Assembly: GCA_036272735.1 (NCBI GenBank)
Contig: DATAYF010000633.1
Location: forward strand, 1 to 31,970
From: DATAYF01 sp036272735
Lineage (GTDB): Bacteria; Chloroflexota; Ktedonobacteria; Ktedonobacterales; Ktedonobacteraceae
Direction: 5' to 3'
Length of the DNA: 31,970 bases
Below, piece after piece: positions 8,213-16,135 of this stretch (its first letter is position 1; each line of letters starts with the position of its first letter). The translations under genes were made by a program, and so were the position numbers. Under the pieces are notes generated by a model. The model was not told where the DNA came from, did no database searches, and worked only from the letters and a program-made list of their open reading frames with translations.

Positions 8213-8297
8213 CTGGATGACTCCTTTGTAAAATGTTGTAATGGTTCGTTTGTCGTGTCGCGCGATGCCGCTAAAATGCACTACCACGCAGAGCAAC

Positions 8298-8330
8298 AAA
8301 AAGCCCGCCCTGAACTAAATCAGGGCGGGC
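8298..8330 (-). terminator. Intrinsic terminator of the alaS T-box
   Basis: GCCCGCCCTG pairs perfectly with CAGGGCGGGC (10 bp, 8-base loop), followed on the minus strand by TTTTT. It lies between the T-box antiterminator and the alaS ribosome-binding site, as expected for a transcription-attenuating T-box. Confidence 0.9.
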
Positions 8331-8690
8331 TGAAATTTCTCTTGTAGTAGAAGGCCCGTGGTACCACCTGGCTTGGAAGCATACATATCATCTATAATGA
8401 GTAAGCTTCCCACTCATCAGACACGGAATATGTCTATATTTTTGCTAAAACGTATTCGATGCCTTGTCCCAAGGTAACGGAGGACCACCGGCAAGCATTA
8501 CTGATGATAATAGTTTTATATTATCACGTTCGTTCCGCATCGCGACCAGTATGCACGGAGCAACTGGTCAGAGGGGGGCATTCCATAGCGCTTTGAGATA
8601 CCGGGCTTTCACCATCCCCGGTTCGCTGCTGGCTCACAGCCACCTAATGTACTCGTCCCTCGTAGCGACATATTTTATAAGTAGGTTAAG
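8298..8690 (-). promoter_or_regulatory. T-box riboswitch leader of alaS
   Basis: Read on the minus strand, the leader has a Stem I region, the hallmark T-box antiterminator sequence GGTGGTACCACG (8368-8357), and then a terminator. T-boxes bind uncharged tRNA: the specifier codon pairs with the anticodon and UGGN pairs with the tRNA 3' end. The bulge here reads UGGU, matching a tRNA with discriminator A, as in tRNA-Ala. On the 3' side of Stem I, GGAATGCCCC contains GCC, an alanine codon (8579-8577), as a plausible specifier; UGC (Cys) in the same run is an alternative reading. Alanine starvation should allow read-through into alaS. Confidence 0.88.
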
Positions 8691-8717
8691 TATAGCGTGA
8701 TTGAGTTATGAAGTCAA
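8689..8717 (-). promoter_or_regulatory. Promoter of the T-box/alaS transcript
   Basis: Minus-strand TTGACT (8717-8712) and TATACT (8694-8689) are spaced by 17 bases. Predicted start is around 8682, just before Stem I of the T-box. Confidence 0.75.
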
Positions 8718-8765
8718 GCATTTTTCTCTACAAACCATCATTCACCATACAATACAGACAAATTC

Positions 8766-8829
8766 ATCAATACATTTCAATTTCGCGTCCCTATTTCCAA
8801 ATAAGAACGAGAAATTGAAATGTATTGAT
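8766..8829. repeat. 19-bp-arm palindrome downstream of the methyltransferase gene (family B)
   Basis: ATCAATACATTTCAATTTC (8766-8784) is the exact reverse complement of 8811-8829; the centre is 26 bases and itself partly paired. It lies 36 bases past the stop of the minus-strand gene at 8866. Its core matches the 6761-6816 palindrome, but with the arm turned around relative to the apex. A small extra dyad, ACGCTGGACAGCGT, sits at 8853-8866. Confidence 0.8.
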
Positions 8830-8865
8830 TTATATACAACAGTTATTGAACAACGCTGGACAGCG

Positions 8866-9798
8866 TCACAAGTGTGCTTTGAGGATATAGCCTGCAACTT
8901 CGTAGCCTCTGCCTGGACGTTCCTTCTCGGGCAGGTCGGTCAGCCATTCCCAGGTGGACTCCTCGACGATAGTGAATTCGTTGCGCACCAGTTCTGGAAA
9001 GATACGCGGCACCAGGGGGATAGCTCGACGATGAGCCGCGTCATGATCGGTGCCATAGACATTGAAAACAAAGCCACGTATATCGCTCAAAAGGACAGCC
9101 ACGCCACCCCGGTCCAGCATCGCACGCAGTAAGTGCAGGTGAGCCTTGATGATGCGCCCGCGGAAGGACTGGGCCGCATCCTGGTAGCGCCGGTGCCGTT
9201 CCTGCTCACCCAATAGCGACGAAGCAACCTTCTGAATAACGTCCAGCACGTCGAGCAGGGGATAGCTAAAGAGTTGCGAAACCACCAGCGAACTCACGAC
9301 CAGGCCGAACTCGCCTGGAAGCAAGGAACCAATTTCGGGGGGATCGGGAACCGGGCAGCTATCCAGGCATTGGGCCGCCGCGTCGAAAACGGCATCGGCA
9401 CCTTGCGTAGCTAATGCTTGCCAATCCTGGTGATCGACGATGCGCGACAATTTCGTGCTCACATCGCCGCTGATATCACATGCCAGCAGTTGGATGCGCT
9501 TGCGCAGCGATGGCGCAGTAATCTCGCTACCGGCACGTCGCATAGCAGCATTATCGAGGTCGGCAAGCGCGACCTCCTCGGAGAGACGCGCCAGTTCCAC
9601 CAGAGGAATCTCGGTGCACGCACCAGCACCCAGCACCAGCGTTGAAGGCGAAGCTCCTGACTCGCGCTGATGCCAGGCTTGCATAGTGAGTGTGTGGCAC
9701 CGTTCAAGGTGCACCGGAGAATGTTGGCGCAGCCACTCACGGCGCTGCGCCCCTTGAATGTGTAAATTCGCGTACGCTAAACTATTGATCCGAACCAT
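8866..9798 (-). CDS. Class I SAM-methyltransferase-like protein of unknown substrate
   Basis: The protein has 310 residues and no recognised specific family. A Rossmann methyltransferase pattern is visible: glycine-rich motif I TLVLGAGACTEIPL near residue 52, an acidic strand end ALADLDN about 25 residues later, a motif II/III-like RIQLLACDISGD, and a motif IV region FGLVVSSLVVSQLFSYPLL. The C-terminal part (FNVYGTDHDAAHRRAIPLVP, WEWLTDLPEKERPGRGYEV) gives no functional clue. It begins 27 bases after the stop of the enoyl-CoA hydratase gene on the same strand, so it is likely the last gene of that operon. The ribosome-binding site is weak. The substrate cannot be told from sequence. Confidence 0.6.
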   Translation of the reverse strand: MVRINSLAYANLHIQGAQRREWLRQHSPVHLERCHTLTMQAWHQRESGASPSTLVLGAGACTEIPLVELARLSEEVALADLDNAAMRRAGSEITAPSLRKRIQLLACDISGDVSTKLSRIVDHQDWQALATQGADAVFDAAAQCLDSCPVPDPPEIGSLLPGEFGLVVSSLVVSQLFSYPLLDVLDVIQKVASSLLGEQERHRRYQDAAQSFRGRIIKAHLHLLRAMLDRGGVAVLLSDIRGFVFNVYGTDHDAAHRRAIPLVPRIFPELVRNEFTIVEESTWEWLTDLPEKERPGRGYEVAGYILKAHL

Positions 9799-9825
9799 GA
9801 CGACTCATACTACAACTTCTAGTAT

Positions 9826-10623
9826 TTACTGCCCGCTATAATTTGCTGCGCGCTTCTCTATAAAGGCAGCTACTCCTTCATGATGGTCAGCCGTTTGCAT
9901 CGCCTGCTCCTGAAGTTCTGCTTCGAGATCGAGCGAGCTTTGCAGGTCGCTTTCCAATGAAGTATACAGCAACTTTTTCATCAGTCCATAGGTGCGCGTT
10001 GGGCCATGAGCTAACCGCTGCGCAAAGGCCGCAGTCGCCGCCTCGAACTCTGCTTCGGGCACGCACTTGTTGATCAAACCGATGCGCTCGGCCTCGATCC
10101 CCGTGATCTCATTTGCCAGCAGCGCCATCTCCATCGCCTTCGCAAAACCAATCAGACGCGGTAAAAAATAAGCGCCGCCTCCATCGGGAACCAGGCCAAT
10201 TCTGGCAAATGCTTCAATGAAGCGCGCATTTTCCGTGGCAATACGCAGATCGCAGGCCAGCGCGATATTGCACGAGATGCCAGCCGCAACGCCACGCACG
10301 GCGGCAAGCGTGGGCTTCTGCATTGATTGCAGGGCCAAAATAAGCCGGTGATACTTCTTTAAATGCTCACGCACCGGCAGCGCGTCTTCACCGCTCCGAG
10401 CCGCCGAGAAAGCCGCCAGGTCTTGCCCTGAGCCAAATGCTCGACCCGCACCCGTCAACACCACGCAGCGCACCGCGTCGTCCTGCGCGGCAATTTCCAC
10501 GGTCTCGGTCAACTCTTGCAGCATGGGATCGTTAAACGCGTTCAAGACTTCGGGACGATTGAGCGCAATAGTACAGACGCCATCGTCCAAACGCACAAGC
10601 ACATACTGAAAATCGGTTCGCAT
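9826..10623 (-). CDS. Enoyl-CoA hydratase/isomerase family protein, PaaG-like
   Basis: Crotonase-fold enzymes hydrate or isomerise acyl-CoA thioesters. The oxyanion-hole segments are GAGRAFGSGQDL and AAVRGVAAGISCNIALACD. The catalytic region reads ARIGLVPDGGGAYFLPRLIG, where the Asp matches that of PaaG, the ring-epoxide (oxepin-forming) isomerase of phenylacetate degradation; true hydratases usually have Glu here. Full length at 265 residues. AGGAG lies 5 bases before ATG 10623. It starts 22 bases after holB stops, so it is probably cotranscribed. No other phenylacetate genes are visible, so the physiological substrate is open. Confidence 0.88.
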   Translation of the reverse strand: MRTDFQYVLVRLDDGVCTIALNRPEVLNAFNDPMLQELTETVEIAAQDDAVRCVVLTGAGRAFGSGQDLAAFSAARSGEDALPVREHLKKYHRLILALQSMQKPTLAAVRGVAAGISCNIALACDLRIATENARFIEAFARIGLVPDGGGAYFLPRLIGFAKAMEMALLANEITGIEAERIGLINKCVPEAEFEAATAAFAQRLAHGPTRTYGLMKKLLYTSLESDLQSSLDLEAELQEQAMQTADHHEGVAAFIEKRAANYSGQ

Positions 10624-10645
10624 ACAAACTCCTCTTCGTTCGATC

Positions 10646-11674
10646 CTATTTTTTCAGTTTAGGAACGTCCAGCATTAAAACTTCGAGTGCTACCCGTATA
10701 TTTACATTTTGCTCTATAGACTCGATAGTTTGCAAGATCGCCCGCACCATATGCTCGGATGTGGCCGATCCTAGCTGTGCCGCCTGCTTCTCTAAAGTAG
10801 AGCGCATATCGACATTGACGGTCAGGTCAAGGCAATTATTCGCCACCAGGATCATATCGCGCCACCACAGCAGCCACAATTCCAACAGTTCACGCGCCTT
10901 TTCGCTATCGCTACTTACTTTCTGAGCTATATCGAAGCGCTCGATTTTATTCATGGTAGGCAGCTTCGCCAGGAGCGCAAGTTGTGCCGCACGATCAGCG
11001 AGCATCTCATCGTCCTTCGCCGCTTGCACAGCCCAGCCCATGCGTCCGGCAGCTAGAGAAGCAATCAAGTCGGCCTCGTCATTTTCAACCGCCCATTGCT
11101 GAGCTAGTGCCTGCTTTATCTGGGTTGTGGTGAGCAGTTGCATGGGAACGATTTGCACGCGTGAGAGGATGGTGGGTAGGAGGAGACCAGCATCGGGCAC
11201 TGTAAGCAGGACGATAACATCTTGCTCAGGCTCTTCCAACGTCTTAAGCAAGCAGTTAGCCGCCTGCAAATTCATTTCGTGAGCATTTTCAATAATAAAG
11301 ATGTTGCGCCGACCCTCCATGGTGCGACGAGAGGAGGTATTTTGCAATTCGCGAACCTGGTCAATGAGGATAAACTGCTTATCAGCAGGCTTTTTCAGGA
11401 TATGCACGTCAGGGTGGTTACCGTGCAGCACTTTGCGACACGCCAGGCACGTGTTGCAGGGATCGGTCGGCGCGACACGGGGATCGGCATTACCGGTGCA
11501 CAATAACGTTTGCGCAAAACGTTGTGCTAATAACGTTTTGCCAATACGTTGCGGTCCGGCAAAAAGATAGGCGTGACGCACCTGTTGAGCCAGGAGTGTC
11601 CGACGTAAAATATCTATCGAGTGCTCGTGACCAACGATGTTCCAGGCGGAAGTTGTGCCCTGCTGTGTAATCAT
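10646..11674 (-). CDS. holB: DNA polymerase III delta' subunit
   Basis: Delta' is a clamp-loader subunit. The protein opens with WNIVGHEHSIDILRRTLLA, then a P-loop AYLFAGPQRIGKTLLAQRFA, the zinc site of four cysteines (CNTCLACRK plus an earlier Cys), the RELQNTSSRRTMEGRRNIFI segment typical of HolB, and SRC-like NCLLKTLEEPEQDVIVLLTV. Start chosen at ATG 11674, giving 342 residues beginning MITQQGTTSAW. The open frame extends upstream to 11824, but that 50-residue extension is unlike the family and overlaps the divergent sigma promoter. It heads a three-gene minus-strand run with the crotonase and methyltransferase genes. Confidence 0.9.
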   Translation of the reverse strand: MITQQGTTSAWNIVGHEHSIDILRRTLLAQQVRHAYLFAGPQRIGKTLLAQRFAQTLLCTGNADPRVAPTDPCNTCLACRKVLHGNHPDVHILKKPADKQFILIDQVRELQNTSSRRTMEGRRNIFIIENAHEMNLQAANCLLKTLEEPEQDVIVLLTVPDAGLLLPTILSRVQIVPMQLLTTTQIKQALAQQWAVENDEADLIASLAAGRMGWAVQAAKDDEMLADRAAQLALLAKLPTMNKIERFDIAQKVSSDSEKARELLELWLLWWRDMILVANNCLDLTVNVDMRSTLEKQAAQLGSATSEHMVRAILQTIESIEQNVNIRVALEVLMLDVPKLKK

Positions 11675-11769
11675 GCCGTAATGGTACCAGAAACGTGCCG
11701 CAATAGCAACAATAGTGCGGTCTTCTGCTGATCGATAGCATAAAATGTTCGCAATGGTCATGGGAGCCA

Positions 11770-11796
11770 TTGACACACAAAAATTTATGCTATACT
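11770..11796 (+). promoter_or_regulatory. Promoter of the first ECF sigma operon
   Basis: TTGACA at 11770-11775 and TATACT at 11791-11796, the latter preceded by TGC, an extended -10. The spacer is 15 bases, short but tolerable with an extended -10. A 12-base palindrome AAATACGTATTT lies at 11806-11817, right at the predicted start. Confidence 0.55.
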
Positions 11797-11799
11797 GTC

Positions 11800-12051
11800 T
11801 AGACAAAATACGTATTTGAAACAAAATACTATATCTATCGTAATCTAAGTGGGGCTTTTTGCCAGAGGTACTAGTCCGTGTTCAATAGTTCACAGTATCT
11901 CGGGGGAAAATGTGCTATGCTACAAACAAATCTTACACCTATCTCACATAAATCTTATTCCGAAGTACAACGACGCTGCGCGTCTAGCCTACAGATCAGT
12001 TCTTCGGAAAAGTAGTATAAATCTTTGTATTCTATAAGGCTGATGTAACCG
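11800..12051 (+). other. Long structured leader of the ECF sigma gene
   Basis: About 250 bases separate the promoter from ATG 12052, with no convincing gene (a 62-codon frame at 11849-12037 lacks support). TTCCGAAG (11958-11965) pairs with CTTCGGAA (12002-12009) and encloses a GACGC/GCGTC hairpin. It matches no riboswitch class that I recognise. Confidence 0.4.
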
Positions 12052-12876
12052 ATGGATAGCTCTGTCCGTTTCTACAATACGAATAGCAATCTGTGTTCAC
12101 CAATAGAGGATGAGCAGCAAGGCCGTTCGACAGCGCAATTACCTGTAGATGATAACGGTTACACAGAACAAAAGCAAACCGAAGCTGGGGAAGCGAACAA
12201 AGCGGAAACACCTGCGACAGTCACCCAGGCACAGCCCGAAAAGGTGGATGTCGCGGATTTTGAAGCGCTTTTCCAGCGATACCAGGTGCCAATTACCAAT
12301 TTCATCTATCATCTGATCGGCAATCGAGAACAGGCCTATGACCTTGCCCAGGACGTATTCGTAAAAGCATATAAGGCGTTACTAGGGGGAACAGTTGTAC
12401 AATCGGGGGCGTTGTCGGCGTGGCTGTATCGTATAGCAGCCAACACGACAACGGATTCGTTGCGGCGCAGGCGTCTGATCGCGTGGCTTCCGCTCTCACT
12501 ATTCAATGAAGATCGTGGCATCGGCTCCGGCGTGATTTCTGACGCGGGAAACGCGTCGTCCGACGGTTTTTCTGGGAACAGCGACGATGGCAACGAACCA
12601 CGAACAAGTACGACCATCAGCTCAATGTACGAACGTGGTGGCTACGATGGCGGACGTTTTGAAAGCCGCGTCGCCGACCGCGAAATCGTGCAGCGAGTCT
12701 TTCAACAGCTACCTCCAAAGTATGCAACCTGTCTGTGGTTATACGAAAACGATGGCTTCTCATGCGCGGAAATTGCAGAGATTCTCAATATCAGTTCCTC
12801 TGCGGTGAAAATGCGCCTGATGAGAGCAAGGGAACGCTTTATTGGGTTGTATCGAAATGAGGTCGATGGAGATTGA
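12052..12876 (+). CDS. ECF-type RNA polymerase sigma factor
   Basis: The protein has 274 residues, long for an ECF sigma. The first 70 or so are polar and low-complexity. Region 2 follows (FEALFQRYQVPITNFIYHLI, QAYDLAQDVFVKAYKAL, SAWLYRIAANTTTDSLRRRR). An unusually long Ser/Gly/Asp-rich linker of about 50 residues then leads to region 4 (FQQLPPKYATCLWLYENDGF, CAEIAEILNISSSAVKMRLM, the -35-recognising helix-turn-helix). The stop codon overlaps the TTG start of the downstream anti-sigma gene (TTGA at 12873-12876), so the two are translationally coupled. It is paralogous to the sigma gene at 25863; both share an RRR-[KR]LIAWLP segment after region 2. Confidence 0.9.
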   Translation: MDSSVRFYNTNSNLCSPIEDEQQGRSTAQLPVDDNGYTEQKQTEAGEANKAETPATVTQAQPEKVDVADFEALFQRYQVPITNFIYHLIGNREQAYDLAQDVFVKAYKALLGGTVVQSGALSAWLYRIAANTTTDSLRRRRLIAWLPLSLFNEDRGIGSGVISDAGNASSDGFSGNSDDGNEPRTSTTISSMYERGGYDGGRFESRVADREIVQRVFQQLPPKYATCLWLYENDGFSCAEIAEILNISSSAVKMRLMRARERFIGLYRNEVDGD

Positions 12877-14714
12877 ACTGTAGTCAGGCGCGAGCATTAC
12901 TCGCCACATATCGCGAACAAACAAACGGCCAGGCAGATACGATAGCACTCAATGAGCACCTGGAAGCATGTGCTGCATGCAGACAATTTTTGGTGCAGCA
13001 GACCAACATTGGTGAGCATATTCGTGCATTACCGTCTCTTGAGCCACCACCAGAAGTGCATGAAAGATTGATGCATGCGCTTGCAACCGAACATATCCAG
13101 TATCTGCAGCAGCATGCATCATCTGTAGCAACGGTCCCACCTCCTGCATTCCTCAAGCCCTATATAACGGAGCAGCACAGGAAGGTACAGCCAACAGACA
13201 TACGCACAACCCTGGCCACAGCAGACACCGGCCCGTTACCAGTCATTCAGCATTCGCGGCGACGTACCCATACCTTACCAATGAACCACTTCGCTATCCT
13301 GGGAGTTGCGGCAGCGATACTGATGCTCATCATGATGGGAGGGCTTACCTCCATCCTCCTGTTAGCACATAATGGGCTATCGCGTGTAGGTGACACGGCC
13401 AATATTACCGGCTCCAGCATCAATAACTTTGTGCAGGTTTCGACAACAAACTACACGACGCAAACGCCCTATAACCACGTGGCGAGCGCCATCGCCAATC
13501 GTAACGCTATTTACTATACCGCTCACGGTAATAATAATACTGGCTGGATGTTAGAAGAGTTTGATACCCAAACCAACTTTAGCATTCCATTATTGGCGCA
13601 TGAGAGTGCGACGCCGCTTATTTTGCTGGGCAGCAACCAAAACTGGCTGCTCTGGTTGCAATTGGATAATCTAAAATCAGTCACCGGCAAACATGGCGCT
13701 CACCAGGCGCGTACCTGGACGCTGCACGCGCTCGACCTGCATTCATCACAACAAACGATGAGCTTAGCAACACCAACCACGCTGTTACAGAACACGTTTG
13801 ATCAGAAGGCAACACCGGACTGGCTCAATGACCCGATCCAGGGCATATGGTTTACCCAAAACAAGCTGCTGGTTGCTTCTCTTGATGAGAATGGTAGCTC
13901 TCACCTGTGGCAATTTCAGCTTGAGGCGCAGAGCATAGCAGTGCCTAAACAGATAGCCAGCGCCAACAATGGGCACATCATCACCTCTCCAACGGCAAAC
14001 AGCAATGACTCGGCTGTGTACTGGTCCGAAGAGTGGCGCGCAAAAGACGGAGTGCTACACAGCGACATCTGGACACAACAGACTGATCCTGCTGCACCAA
14101 TCAGCGGCAAATGGAGCAACCAGACAACTACCAACACGTATCCACTGCGCTCGGACGGTATGTCGTTTCATCCGCAAATGGTAAATGATACGCTCTTCTT
14201 CTTGAGCACTGACCCGGCAGCGGCCACGGACAACAATGCAGCGACCAGCACACCCACAGCGACAACGCCGCCGGGTACAGCAACGGTTATGCCAACCGTC
14301 ACGCCGCAGGCAACCAGCACAGCAACACCACCAGTAACGACAACGGTTGATCCAACGGTGCTTACCACAACGCCAGACACACGCTTGCAAGGCTCGCTGA
14401 TGGCGCTTACAAGCGATATGGCCCAGGCAACCGCTATGGACAACACGGGACTAGATAGCATCCCACAGGGAGGTAGTCGTTTCGTGCTCTGGCAAAACAG
14501 CACCAAGGGTATGGAGATGTATGACGCCGTTACAAAATCGCCTGTTGTGGTCAAAGATATTGTGCAAAACGCCACGTTCCTGACCGTCAACGCGGAGACC
14601 ACCGTCTGGGTTGTGCCAACAGCTAATGCCGCGACCAACGCACCTGGCATCAACGGTCCAACAGTGACCTTCAGCGCCTTCAACTGGCCCACGAAAACAC
14701 CACAGGTACACTAA
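12873..14714 (+). CDS. Membrane anti-sigma factor: zinc finger, one TM helix, large ectodomain
   Basis: It holds the upstream ECF sigma at the membrane. Residues 1-40 are a zinc anti-sigma domain with Cys3 and H29-x3-C33-x2-C36. A single membrane helix spans about 139-166 (FAILGVAAAILMLIMMGGLT). The remaining 440 residues are outside and have repeated Trp-rich, beta-propeller-like strands (WMLEEFDTQTN, NWLLWLQLDN, RTWTLHALDLHS), interrupted at about 447-504 by a Thr/Pro-rich, probably unstructured segment. A TTG start is preferred because family members begin M-x-C and the codon overlaps the sigma stop. The ectodomain probably senses an envelope signal; its ligand is unknown. Confidence 0.85.
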   Translation: MNCSQARALLATYREQTNGQADTIALNEHLEACAACRQFLVQQTNIGEHIRALPSLEPPPEVHERLMHALATEHIQYLQQHASSVATVPPPAFLKPYITEQHRKVQPTDIRTTLATADTGPLPVIQHSRRRTHTLPMNHFAILGVAAAILMLIMMGGLTSILLLAHNGLSRVGDTANITGSSINNFVQVSTTNYTTQTPYNHVASAIANRNAIYYTAHGNNNTGWMLEEFDTQTNFSIPLLAHESATPLILLGSNQNWLLWLQLDNLKSVTGKHGAHQARTWTLHALDLHSSQQTMSLATPTTLLQNTFDQKATPDWLNDPIQGIWFTQNKLLVASLDENGSSHLWQFQLEAQSIAVPKQIASANNGHIITSPTANSNDSAVYWSEEWRAKDGVLHSDIWTQQTDPAAPISGKWSNQTTTNTYPLRSDGMSFHPQMVNDTLFFLSTDPAAATDNNAATSTPTATTPPGTATVMPTVTPQATSTATPPVTTTVDPTVLTTTPDTRLQGSLMALTSDMAQATAMDNTGLDSIPQGGSRFVLWQNSTKGMEMYDAVTKSPVVVKDIVQNATFLTVNAETTVWVVPTANAATNAPGINGPTVTFSAFNWPTKTPQVH

Positions 14715-14725
14715 GAGATTAGGCG

Positions 14726-14779
14726 ATACATAAAGAAGTGTTAATGGTTTGCACAAACCATTAACACTTCTTTATGTAT
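14726..14779. repeat. 54-base palindrome between convergent genes (family A)
   Basis: Arms 14726-14751 and 14754-14779 are exact 26-base reverse complements separated by two bases. The arm contains ATAAAG, TGTTAATGGTTT and is clearly related to the palindromes at 15557 and 17477. It starts 12 bases after the anti-sigma stop and lies 58 bases from the DUF1003 gene end. There is no T-tract. Confidence 0.9.
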
Positions 14780-14837
14780 TATGCTGAACGCTTTTCAGAA
14801 GTGTCCCACTACTTCGTTCGACGCAACTTCGTTATTG

Positions 14838-15437
14838 TTATTCTTCTTGATCCATAGCGGGTTCATGCTTGCTCAGCATTGCTAGTATTTCCTGGTGCTG
14901 TACCTCAATATGCTGATGCTGCTCCTGGAGTTGCTGGACGATTTGTAATATAAGCGCATCCTGGTGCTCTAGATGTTCCATGATATGCCTGACCTCTTCT
15001 TCACCCTTGCAGTCGGTCTGGTAATCGTTCTGGGCAGTAAGACGATCCTTTTCGGATTGCCTGTTTTGTGACATCATAATTAGTGGCGTAGCGAATGCTG
15101 CTTGTGCACTCATTGCCAGATTCAACAAAATAAACGGATAGCGGTCCCATTGGAAAGCCCAACCGATTATGTTTAAGATAATCCAAAAAACCATGATCGT
15201 GGCCTGGGTAATAATAAAACCCCAGCTTCCCATCCTGCTCGCCACGCCATCCGCCACCTTCTGCCCAAAGGTTAAGCGGTCATCGGCTACTTTGTTCACA
15301 TCGACGATAGGAGCATGTTGCTCGTGCTTGAATTGAGGAAAGTTCTTGTACATTTCCGCGAGCAGATGCTTGAGATGCTCAGTATTCCTGGGATTTTGCT
15401 GAGCGGTGGTCGTTATACTTTGTGGTGTGGTCTCCAT
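14838..15437 (-). CDS. DUF1003 family membrane protein
   Basis: The protein has 199 residues. The DUF1003 core is recognisable: RLTFGQKVADGVASRMGSWG, a membrane helix FIITQATIMVFWIILNIIGW, the link WDRYPFILLNLAMSAQAAFA, and a second helix ending TPLIMMSQNRQSEKDR. The C-terminal tail is Gln/His/Glu-rich and looks coiled-coil (EHLEHQDALILQIVQQLQEQ). No biochemical role is established for the family. AGGGAGG lies about 10 bases before ATG 15437, and an operator-like 22-base dyad lies further upstream. It stands alone, convergent with the anti-sigma gene. Confidence 0.88.
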   Translation of the reverse strand: METTPQSITTTAQQNPRNTEHLKHLLAEMYKNFPQFKHEQHAPIVDVNKVADDRLTFGQKVADGVASRMGSWGFIITQATIMVFWIILNIIGWAFQWDRYPFILLNLAMSAQAAFATPLIMMSQNRQSEKDRLTAQNDYQTDCKGEEEVRHIMEHLEHQDALILQIVQQLQEQHQHIEVQHQEILAMLSKHEPAMDQEE

Positions 15438-15480
15438 ACGGGGGCACCCTCCCTGGTTATTTTTATTAGCCTATTACAAT

Positions 15481-15502
15481 AGATGACCATGCATGGTTAT
15501 CT
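15481..15502 (-). promoter_or_regulatory. 22-bp dyad upstream of the DUF1003 gene
   Basis: The 22 bases are symmetric around ATGCAT with a single G-T mismatch (core ACCATGCATGGT, outer AGAT/ATCT). It is 44 bases upstream of the start codon. A candidate operator; no cognate regulator is visible next to it. Confidence 0.45.
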
Positions 15503-15556
15503 GATATACATAAACGAACGAAGTGAGGTTTTTTATATCTTCCAGCTATTTGGGGC

Positions 15557-15612
15557 AACATATAAAGGAGTGTTAATGGTTTCCGGAAACCATTAACACT
15601 CCTTTATATGTT
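15557..15612. repeat. Perfect 56-base palindrome (family A)
   Basis: Bases 15557-15584 and 15585-15612 are exact reverse complements with no spacer, so the stem would be 28 bp with no free loop. The arm core ATAAAGGAGTGTTAATGGTT differs from the 14726 element by only a few paired changes. It is followed 20 bases later by another palindrome. Confidence 0.93.
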
Positions 15613-15632
15613 ATCAGGGTTTTTACGGCCAC

Positions 15633-15682
15633 AACATAGAAGGTCATGTATGGGGCCGGGCCCATACATGACCTTCTATGTT
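15633..15682. repeat. 50-base palindrome with GGCC-rich apex (family C)
   Basis: Arms 15633-15654 and 15661-15682 are exact 22-base reverse complements; the 6-base centre GCCGGG pairs partly. The apex TATGGGGCCGGGCCCATA resembles that of the palindrome at 31382-31445, while the outer stems differ. It lies 21 bases before the IS605-type left-end hairpin. Confidence 0.88.
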
Positions 15683-15703
15683 AGTTATTAAGAGCGTCAG
15701 ATA

Positions 15704-16099
15704 CCCCATGACTGAAGTCAGGGGCTTGTGTCTGGCCTCCACCGCAACTCGTGGTTGCCCACGCTTCAGCTTCAACGACCGACACATCACCGAGCCTGCG
15801 CAAGGGAGAGGGCCGTCTGACAAACGGCCCGTCCAGTCCCACAGCGGCAGACGAACTGCTTGCGAGAAAGGAGCGTTCTGATCGACCGGGCATGTTTTCC
15901 CCAGGCATGGCATGCTTGCCTGGAACCCGGCCACTCAGTTGTCAAGGGACCTCTGGGGCGAACCGTCTCTCTCGGGCGAGCCCGAGTGCCTCAGCCCCTC
16001 TCTCCCTCTTCTTTCTGAGGAGAACAAAGCGGAAATGTCTCACCACCCAGGCGCCCAAACAAGGACTCGGCATTTCTCCCCCTGGCTAGAAGACAGGGG
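15704..16099 (+). mobile_element. Non-autonomous IS200/IS605-type element (MITE/PATE-like)
   Basis: The 450-base gap upstream of the acyl-CoA dehydrogenase end has no credible gene. It is bracketed by IS605-style hairpins: CCCC-A-TGAC-tgaa-GTCA-GGGG at 15704-15724, and CCCCTG with CAGGGG at 16079-16099 around a short loop. The first is the common left-end form of these elements (ACTGAAGT in the loop region). No tnpA or tnpB reading frame lies between, so it would need a helper transposase or is an internally deleted relic. True ends extend some bases beyond the hairpins and cannot be fixed here. Confidence 0.55.
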
Positions 16100-16135
16100 A
16101 CTCCTGCCTCGGTATGTTGAAACGATTACAGGAAA

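Noticed and set aside
8701..9132. 143-residue plus-strand frame over the end of the methyltransferase gene
   Set aside because: Antisense to a better-supported gene and it runs through the 8766-8829 palindrome.
10646..11824. HolB start at 11824
   Set aside because: Adds 50 residues unlike the family and overlaps the opposite-strand sigma promoter; ATG 11674 gives a normal N-terminus.
11849..12037. 62-codon frame in the ECF sigma leader
   Set aside because: No ribosome-binding site, no recognisable protein character, and it overlaps a paired RNA region.
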